A stretch of DNA of 64,000 nucleotides from Pontibacter silvestris (lineage in GTDB: Bacteria > Bacteroidota > Bacteroidia > Cytophagales > Hymenobacteraceae). The position numbers were made by a program, and so were the translations under genes. Location: positions 1 through 64,000 of the forward strand of contig NZ_JAJJWI010000017.1 of NCBI RefSeq assembly GCF_020907275.1, written 5' to 3'. A model generated the notes under the pieces. The model searched no databases. It was not told where the DNA came from and worked only from the letters and a program-made list of their open reading frames with translations. This document shows, piece after piece, positions 44,909 through 53,169 of the stretch (positions are counted from its first letter, which is position 1; each line of letters opens with the position of its first letter).

Positions 44909-45028
44909 ATGAATACAACAACTAGCTTTTCTCCATCTCTAAGGTTACTTACCTTAAATCAAGGTTTTACCTTTTCCGGTGTTGCTTCTACCCAAGGCTG
45001 CTGTTGTTGCTGTTGTTGTTCCTGTTAA
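44909..45028 (+). CDS. Poly-cysteine leader peptide 1
   Basis: A 39-codon ORF beginning MNTTTSFSPSLRLLTL and ending CCCCCCCSC before TAA: eight of the last nine codons are Cys (TGC TGT TGT TGC TGT TGT TGT TCC TGT). The body is Ser/Thr-rich with no domain. Start and stop are clean and it lies between a SAM riboswitch and the sulfite reductase gene. The composition is that of a leader peptide whose translation stalls when charged tRNA-Cys is scarce; poly-cysteine leader ORFs acting as cysteine-responsive attenuators are known from mycobacteria. The peptide itself is unlikely to function. A twin exists at 55122-55244. Confidence 0.8.
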   Translation: MNTTTSFSPSLRLLTLNQGFTFSGVASTQGCCCCCCCSC

Positions 45029-45476
45029 GGAAGCCCTGCTTATGCCCGTTTATTAATAAAGAGATTACCTCCCGGGCCTTTATTTACTCATTAATTTTTT
45101 ATTCAGGCACCGATTTTATTTGCTACAGCAAGTAGAAGCATATTTGCTAAGTAGTTTTGGAGCAATATTCAGAATAATGCGTACAACAATACTTTACAAC
45201 GTTCACAATCAGAGTTACACAATCTCCAAAGCGTCTTTTTGTTACAATAGAAAGCTTTAGAACTTTATAAATTGTAACAATGTTTGTTGCTACAAGTAAT
45301 GTTGGCGTATCTTTATAACTTAAGGCAAGTTAACCTTAAACTAAAAAGACACCAGTTAAAGTAAACAATACAGTCTCTTTTTATCGGAAGTTTACTTCTA
45401 TGTAAGTGGTAGATACCAGAAAAGGGAAATATAATTAGATAAGTATCAGTACATATTTTCAAGTAATATCTTTGAA
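45029..45476 (+). promoter_or_regulatory. Long untranslated region between leader ORF 1 and sulfite reductase
   Basis: About 448 bases. Two competing foldings occur just after the leader stop: GCCCG (45044-45048) with CGGGC (45073-45077), or AATAAAG (45055-45061) with CTTTATT (45078-45084), with T6 at 45095-45100. A separate 10-bp hairpin, TTGTTACAAT (45239-45248) with ATTGTAACAA (45271-45280), lies further down. A TATCTTTG box at 45467-45474 sits almost on the start codon. These could form an attenuation region, but no classical strong terminator is evident. Confidence 0.45.
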
Positions 45477-47588
45477 ATGCAAAGCTTTAGAACAGAAATA
45501 GAAAATCCGATAGTTGAGAGAGATATAATCGAATTGGAGAGAAAAATCCGGGAATTCCGCGAGGGTAAACTACCGGAGGATAAATTCAAGAGTCTGCGCT
45601 TGGCACGCGGAGTATACGGCCAGCGTCAGCAAGGCGTGCAGATGGTGCGTATTAAACTGCCTTTCGGTAAAGTTACGACGCAGCAGTTGCTCCGTATCGC
45701 AGGTATCTCTGACAAATACTCAACCGGAAACCTACACTTAACAACTCGCCAGGACATCCAGATTCACTTTGTGAGCTTGGACAGAACGCCTGAACTTTGG
45801 GCTGAACTAGAGCAGGACGATATTACATTGCGCGAAGCCTGTGGTAACACTGTGCGTAACGTAACCGCCTCTCCTGAAGCGGGCATAGACCCAGAGGAGC
45901 CTTTTGATGTGTCTCCTTATGCAGATGCTACATTCCGCTATTTCCTGCGTAACCCGATCTGCCAGGACATGGGCCGTAAGTTTAAAATGTCTTTTTCTTC
46001 AAGCGATAAAGACACCGCATTGGCTTACATGCACGACCTTGGCTTTATTCCTAAGGTAAAAGAGGAAAACGGCCAAACTGTAAGAGGCTTTAAAGTAATG
46101 ATAGGCGGTGGGCTTGGTGCACAGCCTTCGCTGGCACACCTGGCTTACGAGTTCTTGCCAGAGGACAGGGTTATACCATTTATTGAAGGTGTGCTGCGCG
46201 TTTTTGACCGTTATGGTGAACGAAATAACCGCAACAAAGCCAGGTTCAAATACCTGATCAATAAAATTGGGCTGGAAGAAGTAATGCGTCTGGTTAACGA
46301 AGAGTCTATAGCGCTTAAGTCTCATTCTTTCGAGATTGATAACAGCATAGATTTCACACCATCGTTGCCAGAGCCTAGGGAAATTCCTGATTATGTTATA
46401 GAGAATAATAATAAGTTTAACGTCTGGTTAAGAACCAATGTGTTCAGACAAAAGCAGGAGGGTTATTGTGGTGTGTACCTAAAGGTACAGATAGGCGATA
46501 TCAGCAGCGACACAGCCAGAGCATTAGTGCCTTTGGTGCGTGACTTTAGCGCAGATGAAATCAGGGTAACACAAGGCCAGAACCTGCTGCTGAAGTATGT
46601 GAGAGAAGAAGCTCTGCCTTATGTTTTTACTAAGCTGGATGAGTTAGGGTTGGCTGAACCAGGTTTCAACAGTGTGGCTGATATTACAACTTGCCCTGGT
46701 ACTGATACTTGTAATCTGGGTATTTCAAATAGTACAAACATTACAAAAGTACTGGAGAATGTTATCGTAGATGAATATCCTGAGTTAATCTTCAATACCG
46801 ACCTTAAAATTAAGATCAGTGGCTGTATGAACTCCTGCGGTCAGCATGGTATGGCTAATTTGGGTTTCCACGGGTCATCGCTTAAGAGTGGTAAAAATGT
46901 GGTGCCGGCACTTCAGGTATTACTGGGTGGTGGTACGCTTGGTAACGGAGAAGGCCGCATTGCTCAGAAATTACTGAAAGTGCCAAGCAAAAGAGGCCCT
47001 GAAGTATTACGCTATGTAATTAACGACTACAGAAGCAATAAGCAGGAAGGTGAGAAATTCAACGCTTACTTCGACAGACAGGGAAAAGATTACTTCTACC
47101 AGTTACTGAAGCCCCTTGCTGATCTGACAACTCTTACAGCAGATGATTTCGTTGACTGGGGGCATCAGGAAGAGTTCCAGCCAGCTATTGGTGTGGGTGA
47201 GTGTGCCGGTGTAATGATTGACCTGGTAGCTACTTTACTTTTCGAAGCTGATGAAAAACTGGAGTGGGCCTCTGAAGCGATGGAAGAAAAACGTTTTGCC
47301 GATGCTATCTACCACGGCTATACGGCCTTTATTAGCACTGCAAAAGCCTTGTTGCTGGACAAGAATGTGAAGTGTAACTCACAGAACAGCATTATTGAGG
47401 AATTTGACAAGAACTTTGTAGCCGAAGGCGTTTTTCCGTTTGAGCCTGACTTCAGAAGCTTAGTGCTGCAGATAAACCAGAACAAGCCATCTGAAGATTT
47501 TGCAAAATCTTACCTGGAAAAAGCTTCCCTGTTCTTGCAGGAAGCTTCTAGCTACAGAAAAGCACAGCGAGAGAATGTAACACTTTAA
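45477..47588 (+). CDS. Siroheme/4Fe-4S sulfite reductase with C-terminal HEPN-like domain
   Basis: Assimilatory reductase converting sulfite to sulfide with six electrons, ferredoxin- or flavodoxin-linked judging by its NirA/Sir-like length of 703 residues. It has the duplicated ferrodoxin-like half-domains (first at ~55-130 with STGNLHLTTRQDIQIHF) and the cluster cysteines C406 and C412 (TCPGTDTC) and C450 and C454 (SGCMNSCGQHG). From about residue 590 there is an additional helical domain (WASEAMEEKRFADAIYHGYT, FISTAKALLL) that looks like a HEPN domain, not part of ordinary sulfite reductases. Nitrite reductase activity is possible for the family, but the neighbours argue for sulfite. Controlled by the SAM riboswitch and poly-Cys leader. 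Confidence 0.9.
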   Translation: MQSFRTEIENPIVERDIIELERKIREFREGKLPEDKFKSLRLARGVYGQRQQGVQMVRIKLPFGKVTTQQLLRIAGISDKYSTGNLHLTTRQDIQIHFVSLDRTPELWAELEQDDITLREACGNTVRNVTASPEAGIDPEEPFDVSPYADATFRYFLRNPICQDMGRKFKMSFSSSDKDTALAYMHDLGFIPKVKEENGQTVRGFKVMIGGGLGAQPSLAHLAYEFLPEDRVIPFIEGVLRVFDRYGERNNRNKARFKYLINKIGLEEVMRLVNEESIALKSHSFEIDNSIDFTPSLPEPREIPDYVIENNNKFNVWLRTNVFRQKQEGYCGVYLKVQIGDISSDTARALVPLVRDFSADEIRVTQGQNLLLKYVREEALPYVFTKLDELGLAEPGFNSVADITTCPGTDTCNLGISNSTNITKVLENVIVDEYPELIFNTDLKIKISGCMNSCGQHGMANLGFHGSSLKSGKNVVPALQVLLGGGTLGNGEGRIAQKLLKVPSKRGPEVLRYVINDYRSNKQEGEKFNAYFDRQGKDYFYQLLKPLADLTTLTADDFVDWGHQEEFQPAIGVGECAGVMIDLVATLLFEADEKLEWASEAMEEKRFADAIYHGYTAFISTAKALLLDKNVKCNSQNSIIEEFDKNFVAEGVFPFEPDFRSLVLQINQNKPSEDFAKSYLEKASLFLQEASSYRKAQRENVTL

Positions 47589-47648
47589 AATAATGTTAGA
47601 AGAAGTGAAACTTAAATCAGGAGCACTTCCCTGCCAAATAGAATTGAG

Positions 47649-47682
47649 GTATTAGCCAGCATTTGCTGGCTAATACTTTTAT
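47649..47682 (+). terminator. Terminator of sulfite reductase
   Basis: A perfect 13-bp stem (GTATTAGCCAGCA at 47649-47661, TGCTGGCTAATAC at 47664-47676) followed by TTTT. The next gene therefore probably has its own promoter in 47690-47900. Confidence 0.85.
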
Positions 47683-47906
47683 AAACTGACATGTAAGGCG
47701 AGAGCCTGAAAACTTTTACGTAACTATTCTGTTGCTTCGGTAAATTTAGATTTATCAGCGGTAGCGGGTATCTTTGCAGGTAAAGCCAATATCACAAAAT
47801 GTGATAGCTTGCTGCTCTTGTTTTTAAAGGAAGAGTTAAGTGTGCCACAGCTTTGCAGAAAGAAGGTTCTAATATTGGCTCTGCTGAAATAGTATACATT
47901 TTTAAA

Positions 47907-49448
47907 ATGAATGTCCAGAAAGAAACTGCAGTAATTCCGCCATCGGCTGCTATAAAAAATCAGTCAGCGAACCCGCTGTTCCCGGTGTTTCTAAAACTAG
48001 AGGAACTGCAGACTCTAATTGTTGGTGGGGGAGCAGTAGGCCTGGAAAAGCTGACAGCCATTCTTAGAAACAGCCCGAAAGCGCCTATTATTTTAGTAGC
48101 TTCAGAAATTGATACAGAAATTTCTGCCCTGGCATTAGTTCATCCAACCCTTACGCTGTTCGAACGTGAGTTCCAGGAGGCAGATTTGGATGGTAAAGAT
48201 ATCGTGTTGGTAGCTACCGACGATCGGGTTGTAAACAAGTCTATTCGTGATTTAGCCAAATCCAAAAAGATACTGACTAATGTAGCCGATACACCACTGG
48301 AGTGTGACTTTTATTTAGGTTCTATTGTGCAAAAGGGAAGCTTGAAGTTAGGTATTTCTACTAACGGTAAGTCACCGACAGTAGCCAAACGTATCAAGGA
48401 AGTTTTAAATGAGACTTTCCCGGATGAAACAGAGGACTTGTTGGCAAACCTTACCCAAATTCGCACAAAGCTTTCCGGTGACTTTGCTGAAAAAGTAAAG
48501 AAACTGAATGAGATAACCAGCTCACTTGTGGAACCTCCGCCAACACCGTTGCCTCTTAAAAAGAAAAGCTGGCTTGGCATAAAATCCATCTTACTAATTG
48601 TGCTGGCCGCTTTTTCTTTAATGGTAACAGGGCATATCCTTTTCAGCTATATTCCATTAAGGTCTATAGGCAATATGGCCTGGAACACACTTACCCAGAT
48701 AGATTCTGAAATACTTGTTTACATACTGGCAGGGTTTATTGCACAGCTAATAGACGGAGCCCTGGGAATGGCTTACGGCGTTAGTGCGACAACTTTCCTG
48801 CTTAGCTTTGGTGTTAGCCCCGTATTTGCCAGTGCCAGTGTACATGCCTCTGAGATATTTACTTCCGGAGCCTCTGGTTTAATGCACTTAAAGTTCGGTA
48901 ATGTGAACAGTAAGTTGTTTAAATCTATTGTGCTGCCTGGTGTGTTAGGCGCTATCATTGGAGCTTTCTTCCTGGTTACCCTGGAGGAGTATTTGTATCT
49001 TATAAAACCCATAGTAGCTACTTATACTTTAGTCTTAGGTGTGCTGATCATCAAAAAAACGCTCCGTAAACGCATCAAGAAAAGCCCTGTCCGCAGGTTG
49101 GGGCCATTAGCTACTATGGGTGGCTTTCTGGATGCCATTGGCGGCGGCGGCTGGGGACCAATCGTATCCTCTACCTTAATTGCGAAAGGGAGACATCCGA
49201 TGTACACAATTGGCTCTGTGAACCTGGCGGAGTTTTTCGTTTCTTTTGCCAGCTCGGCTACTTTTATTGCGCTGGCGGGTATTTCTCACTGGCAGGTTAT
49301 ACTGGGGTTAATATTAGGTGGTATGATATCGGCGCCGTTGGGAGCCATGCTTGCCCGCAAACTTCCGGTTAAAACCATGATGATTATAGTAGGTATTGTG
49401 GTTATCATCATTAGTCTCCGGCTAATTTTTATGTCTTTCTTTAGCTAA
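47907..49448 (+). CDS. Precorrin-2 dehydrogenase/ferrochelatase fused to TauE/SafE permease
   Basis: A two-part protein of 513 residues from the ATG at 47907 (an in-frame TTG at 47853 is unlikely). Residues ~20-210 match the CysG N-terminal/Met8-type enzyme: FPVFLKLEELQTLIVGGGAVGLEKL (NAD-binding), VATDDRVVN and FYLGSIVQKGSLKLGISTNGKSP; it would make siroheme for the neighbouring reductase. After a Pro-rich linker, residues ~225-513 are a TauE/SafE permease with eight or so helices and both repeat motifs (IDGALGMAYG; LDAIGGGGWGP). TauE proteins move sulfite, sulfonates or sulfate. No uroporphyrinogen methyltransferase is fused or adjacent. Confidence 0.9.
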   Translation: MNVQKETAVIPPSAAIKNQSANPLFPVFLKLEELQTLIVGGGAVGLEKLTAILRNSPKAPIILVASEIDTEISALALVHPTLTLFEREFQEADLDGKDIVLVATDDRVVNKSIRDLAKSKKILTNVADTPLECDFYLGSIVQKGSLKLGISTNGKSPTVAKRIKEVLNETFPDETEDLLANLTQIRTKLSGDFAEKVKKLNEITSSLVEPPPTPLPLKKKSWLGIKSILLIVLAAFSLMVTGHILFSYIPLRSIGNMAWNTLTQIDSEILVYILAGFIAQLIDGALGMAYGVSATTFLLSFGVSPVFASASVHASEIFTSGASGLMHLKFGNVNSKLFKSIVLPGVLGAIIGAFFLVTLEEYLYLIKPIVATYTLVLGVLIIKKTLRKRIKKSPVRRLGPLATMGGFLDAIGGGGWGPIVSSTLIAKGRHPMYTIGSVNLAEFFVSFASSATFIALAGISHWQVILGLILGGMISAPLGAMLARKLPVKTMMIIVGIVVIIISLRLIFMSFFS

Positions 49449-49554
49449 TGTGGTAGCTTAATCTTTTACTTTGATTCAATGAGTTAATTGTTAAAAGGTT
49501 TGTAATTTTATGAATTGATCAAGCTACGTAAATCTGCAATTGTAATAAATACTT

Positions 49555-50721
49555 ATGTCTGATAAAGAAACCAAAGCCATCAGGCTTCAGGCAAAACGCT
49601 CACATAACCGTGAACACTCGGTGCCTCTTTACTTAACTTCCAGCTTCCTTTTTGAAGATGCAGAACAGGCGAGGGCTGTTTTTGCCGATGAAGAAGAAGG
49701 TAATATATACTCCCGTTACTCCAACCCTAATGTAGATGAGTTACTGGAAAAAGTTTGCTATTTAGAGAAAGCAGAAGATGGATTTGCTTTTGCCTCAGGT
49801 ATGGCAGCTGTTTTTTCGAGTATGGCCGCATTACTACAAGCCGGTGACCATGTGCTGTCAGCAAGAGCAGTTTTCGGGTCTACACACCAGCTCCTGACAA
49901 AGGTTTTCTCTAAATGGGGAATTACTTATTCTTATGCTGATGCCAACGCTCCTGAAACCTGGGAAAGCCTGATTACGCCAGCCACTAAAATGATTGTGGT
50001 CGAAACACCTTCTAACCCGGGGCTGGAACTGATTGACCTGGAGTGGCTGGGAGAACTAAAGAAAAAGCATGGCCTTATTTTATTGGTAGATAACTGTTTT
50101 GCGACGCCTATTCTGCAAACACCTACCGATTATGGTGCTGATTTAGTAGTCCATTCTGCCACAAAGTATATGGACGGACAGGGGCGTGTTCTTGGTGGTC
50201 TGGTAGTTGGCTATAAAGAACTGATATCAGAAATTCGTTTCTTTGCTCGTCATACCGGTCCGGCTATGTCTCCTTTTAATGCTTGGACGATCTCTAAAAG
50301 CCTGGAAACACTATCATTGAGAGTAGAGCGCCATTGCGAAAATGCCCTTAAGCTGGCGCAGGTGCTGGAGGGTAATGAAGCCCTGGAAATGGTGCGTTAT
50401 CCGTTCCTGCCATCGTTCCCGCAGTATGAATTGGCTAAGAAGCAAATGAAGCAGGGGGGAGGTATTGTTACTTTCGCTGTAAAGGGAGGCTACGATGCTG
50501 CCAGGAAGTTTATCGACAACCTGAAAATGATAAGCATAACTTCTAACTTAGGTGATACCCGAACAATTGTAACACACCCGGCTTCTACCACACATTCTAA
50601 ACTTTCAGAGGAGGAAAGACAGGCAACTGGCATTACACCAGGCTTGATTCGCGTTTCTGTAGGATTGGAAAGTATAGACGATATTATTGAAGATATTACG
50701 CAGGCATTGGCTAAAGTGTAA
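49555..50721 (+). CDS. metZ: O-succinylhomoserine sulfhydrylase-type PLP enzyme
   Basis: Cys/Met-metabolism PLP enzyme of 388 residues, of the MetZ branch that condenses O-succinyl- or O-acetylhomoserine with sulfide to homocysteine. Visible are NIYSRYSNPNVDELLEKV, the cofactor-binding FASGMAAVFS, the Asp of LVDNCFATPILQTP and the Schiff-base lysine in VVHSATKYMDGQGRVLGG. NREHSVPLYLTSSFLFEDAEQ is more MetZ-like than MetB- or CGL-like. It uses the sulfide produced by the upstream reductase. About 106 bases after the fusion permease gene. Confidence 0.88.
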   Translation: MSDKETKAIRLQAKRSHNREHSVPLYLTSSFLFEDAEQARAVFADEEEGNIYSRYSNPNVDELLEKVCYLEKAEDGFAFASGMAAVFSSMAALLQAGDHVLSARAVFGSTHQLLTKVFSKWGITYSYADANAPETWESLITPATKMIVVETPSNPGLELIDLEWLGELKKKHGLILLVDNCFATPILQTPTDYGADLVVHSATKYMDGQGRVLGGLVVGYKELISEIRFFARHTGPAMSPFNAWTISKSLETLSLRVERHCENALKLAQVLEGNEALEMVRYPFLPSFPQYELAKKQMKQGGGIVTFAVKGGYDAARKFIDNLKMISITSNLGDTRTIVTHPASTTHSKLSEEERQATGITPGLIRVSVGLESIDDIIEDITQALAKV

Positions 50722-50775
50722 TTGCCTGAAGGTAAAATATATTCAATATTACTACTAAAAAACCCTTGGAAGCTT

Positions 50776-50955
50776 TTATGCTACAAGGTTTTTTGCATAC
50801 AACAATTTGTATGAGCCCTTCTCATATATTGCTGATAAAGGTATTATTATGCCTCCAATAGTTATTTGATGCCTTTCAACTTTCTCTATTTTAGAAGTAG
50901 AAACAATGTAGGACTTATGCTCTCTGATGAAGTTACAATCCTGTAATTTTTCTGA
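50776..50955 (-). pseudogene. LytTR DNA-binding domain relic
   Basis: On the minus strand about 59 codons read as the end of a LytTR response-regulator domain: NFIREHKSYIVSTSKIEKVE, then HQITIGGIIIPLSAIYEKGS, ending LVA and TAA. The upstream part of the same frame is broken by TAA codons at 50956-50958 and just beyond, and no start is present. This is the 3' remnant of an AlgR/LytR-type regulator. Confidence 0.65.
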
Positions 50956-51285
50956 TTAAACTTAGATCCATTCCTTTTGTTCAAACGAAGCAAATTGGGT
51001 TCAACGGCAAAAATAAATGGGGGAAAGCCTGTAAAGATGTGGTGTAACATAATGTGACTTCAATGTTAATAATATATCAAATAAGATGATGCACAAATTA
51101 ATCTATTTAACTAATGGAGGATAGAACTTTAATAAAATAGAGGGCAACGCTTTTTTAGAAAAAGAAGAAAGTTGAGGAGCACTGTTTATTTATTACAGCT
51201 AAAGTGAGAAGGCTGAAAGTAACAATCAGGAATGTGTTAAACTTTATAGGAACTAAATTCTCCGTTCTTTTCACTTATAGAAATA

Positions 51286-51321
51286 AAGAAAGCCATTACA
51301 AGTTAATGTAATAGCTTTCTT
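51286..51321 (-). terminator. Terminator of the cysHDN-osmC arm
   Basis: A stem of about 15 pairs with one mismatch (51286-51300 with 51307-51321, loop AGTTAA), with a T-rich tail on the minus strand. It lies 28 bases beyond the OsmC stop. Confidence 0.7.
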
Positions 51322-51348
51322 TTATTCCTTGAATAGGAGCTTTTATTC

Positions 51349-51783
51349 TTAAGCTACGGGTGCTTTTGCCGGAACTACCTCAAAAGAATGCGTAATAGTG
51401 GCTGTTTTGTAAAGGATAGCTGCTACAGAGCAATATTTGTCTAAAGAAAGGTCAATGGCTTTACGAACTTTCTCCTCATCCAAAGGACCTCCTAATTTAA
51501 AGTGAACGTGAATGTTCTTGAACAAGGAAGGTACTTCTCCGGGGGTACGCTCTGCATTAACCTTGATATCAAAGCTGTCAATCTGCTGACGCTGTTTTTT
51601 CAGGATCTGGATAATGTCTATGGAGCTGCATCCACCAAGGCCCATTAATAAAAGCTCCATAGGGCGTGCTCCGGCGTTATGGCCACCAATTTCAGGGGAG
51701 CCATCAATATTTACCTCAATGCCAGAAGATCCGGTCGCCTGGAAATGATAATCCTGATCTACTCTTGTTAAATTAACTTCCAT
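51349..51783 (-). CDS. OsmC family protein
   Basis: Protein of 144 residues from the ATG at 51783. It has the two OsmC cysteines, in MGLGGCSSIDII and in DKYCSVAAIL, and the family's GSPEIGGHNAGARPMELLLM segment. It belongs to the YhfA/uncharacterised OsmC branch rather than to Ohr. Predicted thiol-dependent peroxidase or thiol-modifying protein. It follows cysN by about 108 bases on the same strand and is probably part of the cys transcript, which suggests a role with reactive sulfur or thiol intermediates. Confidence 0.88.
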   Translation of the reverse strand: MEVNLTRVDQDYHFQATGSSGIEVNIDGSPEIGGHNAGARPMELLLMGLGGCSSIDIIQILKKQRQQIDSFDIKVNAERTPGEVPSLFKNIHVHFKLGGPLDEEKVRKAIDLSLDKYCSVAAILYKTATITHSFEVVPAKAPVA

Positions 51784-51890
51784 CTCATTTATAATTTCTT
51801 TATGCAAATGCTACACAGGCAAAATAATAAAAGTATAGCCTCCCGCACAAGAAAACCTGTATGTAGAGAGACTACACTTTTACATAACTG

Positions 51891-53168
51891 CTATATCATA
51901 TAGCTTGGTTCTTTTTCGTTGACAACATCAACTACCATACCTGCTCCTACAGTAGAGTAAGAAGTCTCATCTACTAAAATAAAACCTCCATTGGAGCGGT
52001 TGTTTCCATAGTTGTCTACAAGCAGTGGGTGAGACGTTTTAATAAACACACGGCAAATCTCATTTAGCTGTACCTGGTCTACATTTTCCATGTTATCCAG
52101 TGAGTTTACATCTATCTTATACTGTATCTCTTTCACCACACAGCGTGTGTCGCTGGAGTTATGGCGAAGCAACAGCTTTGCCCCTGGTTTCAAAGGTGTG
52201 TTATGCATCCAGCATAAGATAGCTTCAAAGCCCTGGGTGGCTTCTAAATTGTCCTCCTGCTTTACAATAACATCACCACGGCTTATATCAACAGCATCTT
52301 CCAGTTGTATGACCACTGACATAGGGGCAAAAGCCTCATCCAGCTCTTTACCGCCCAATTCTACAGACTTAATAGTAGAAGTTTCACCAGAAGGTAACAC
52401 TGTTATTTTGTCACCTTTGCGATATACACCACTAATAACTTTACCGGCATAACCACGGTAGTCGTGCAGTTCGGTTGTGTGCGGCCTGATAACATACTGC
52501 ACCGGGAAACGCGTATCCTTTAAATTGATATCGGATGAAACCGGAACCTCCTCCAAATGTTGTAGCAGGCTTGAGCCTGTGTACCACGACATGGCCGTTG
52601 ACTTCTCTACTATGTTATCGCCTTTCAGCGCACTAACAGGTATAAATTTAATGTCTTTAGCATTTAGCTTTTGAGCAAAGCGCTTATAATCTTCTACAAT
52701 TTTGTTGAAGACCGCTTCATCAAAACCAACCAAGTCCATTTTGTTTATACAGATTACCAGGTGCGGAATGCCAAGCAGCGAAGAGATAATAGAGTGTCTG
52801 CGGGTTTGCTCCTGCACACCTTTACGGGCATCCACCAGAATAATTGAAAGGCTGGAGTTTGAGGCACCAGTTACCATATTTCTGGTATACTGGATATGCC
52901 CTGGCGCATCTGCAATAATAAATTTGCGCTTTTCTGTGTTAAAGTACTTATAAGCTACGTCAATGGTAATACCCTGTTCACGCTCTGCTTTCAGGCCATC
53001 AGTAAGAAGCGATAAATCTACCTGTCCATCTTCGTTCAGCCTGCCGGAACTTTCAATGGCTTCTAGCTGATCTGCGAATATTTGTTTTGTATCGTAAAGC
53101 AGCCTGCCAATAAGGGTACTTTTACCATCATCTACACTTCCGGCAGTTATAAATCTTAATATATCCAT
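51891..53168 (-). CDS. cysN: Sulfate adenylyltransferase subunit 1
   Basis: GTPase subunit of ATP sulfurylase; GTP hydrolysis drives formation of adenosine 5'-phosphosulfate from sulfate and ATP. The 425 residues match CysN without a fused APS kinase. P-loop GSVDDGKST, switch regions EREQGITIDVAYKYF and DAPGHIQYTRNM, and guanine motif INKMDL are clear, followed by two EF-Tu-like beta-barrels. The start lies one base after the cysD stop, so the two are translated together. Confidence 0.97.
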   Translation of the reverse strand: MDILRFITAGSVDDGKSTLIGRLLYDTKQIFADQLEAIESSGRLNEDGQVDLSLLTDGLKAEREQGITIDVAYKYFNTEKRKFIIADAPGHIQYTRNMVTGASNSSLSIILVDARKGVQEQTRRHSIISSLLGIPHLVICINKMDLVGFDEAVFNKIVEDYKRFAQKLNAKDIKFIPVSALKGDNIVEKSTAMSWYTGSSLLQHLEEVPVSSDINLKDTRFPVQYVIRPHTTELHDYRGYAGKVISGVYRKGDKITVLPSGETSTIKSVELGGKELDEAFAPMSVVIQLEDAVDISRGDVIVKQEDNLEATQGFEAILCWMHNTPLKPGAKLLLRHNSSDTRCVVKEIQYKIDVNSLDNMENVDQVQLNEICRVFIKTSHPLLVDNYGNNRSNGGFILVDETSYSTVGAGMVVDVVNEKEPSYMI

Positions 53169-53169
53169 C

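Larger units (their letters stand above)
50722..51348. other. Convergent intergenic region with a decayed gene
   Basis: About 627 bases between the two converging arms of the sulfur locus. The left third holds a LytTR-domain relic (50776-50955). The rest is AT-rich with no ORF recognised apart from the terminator at 51286-51321. Confidence 0.45.

Noticed and set aside
45000..45026. Treating the cysteine run as chance TGT/TGC simple-sequence repeat
   Set aside because: The same codon order occurs in an independent ORF at the same distance from a second SAM riboswitch on the other strand, both before sulfur genes.
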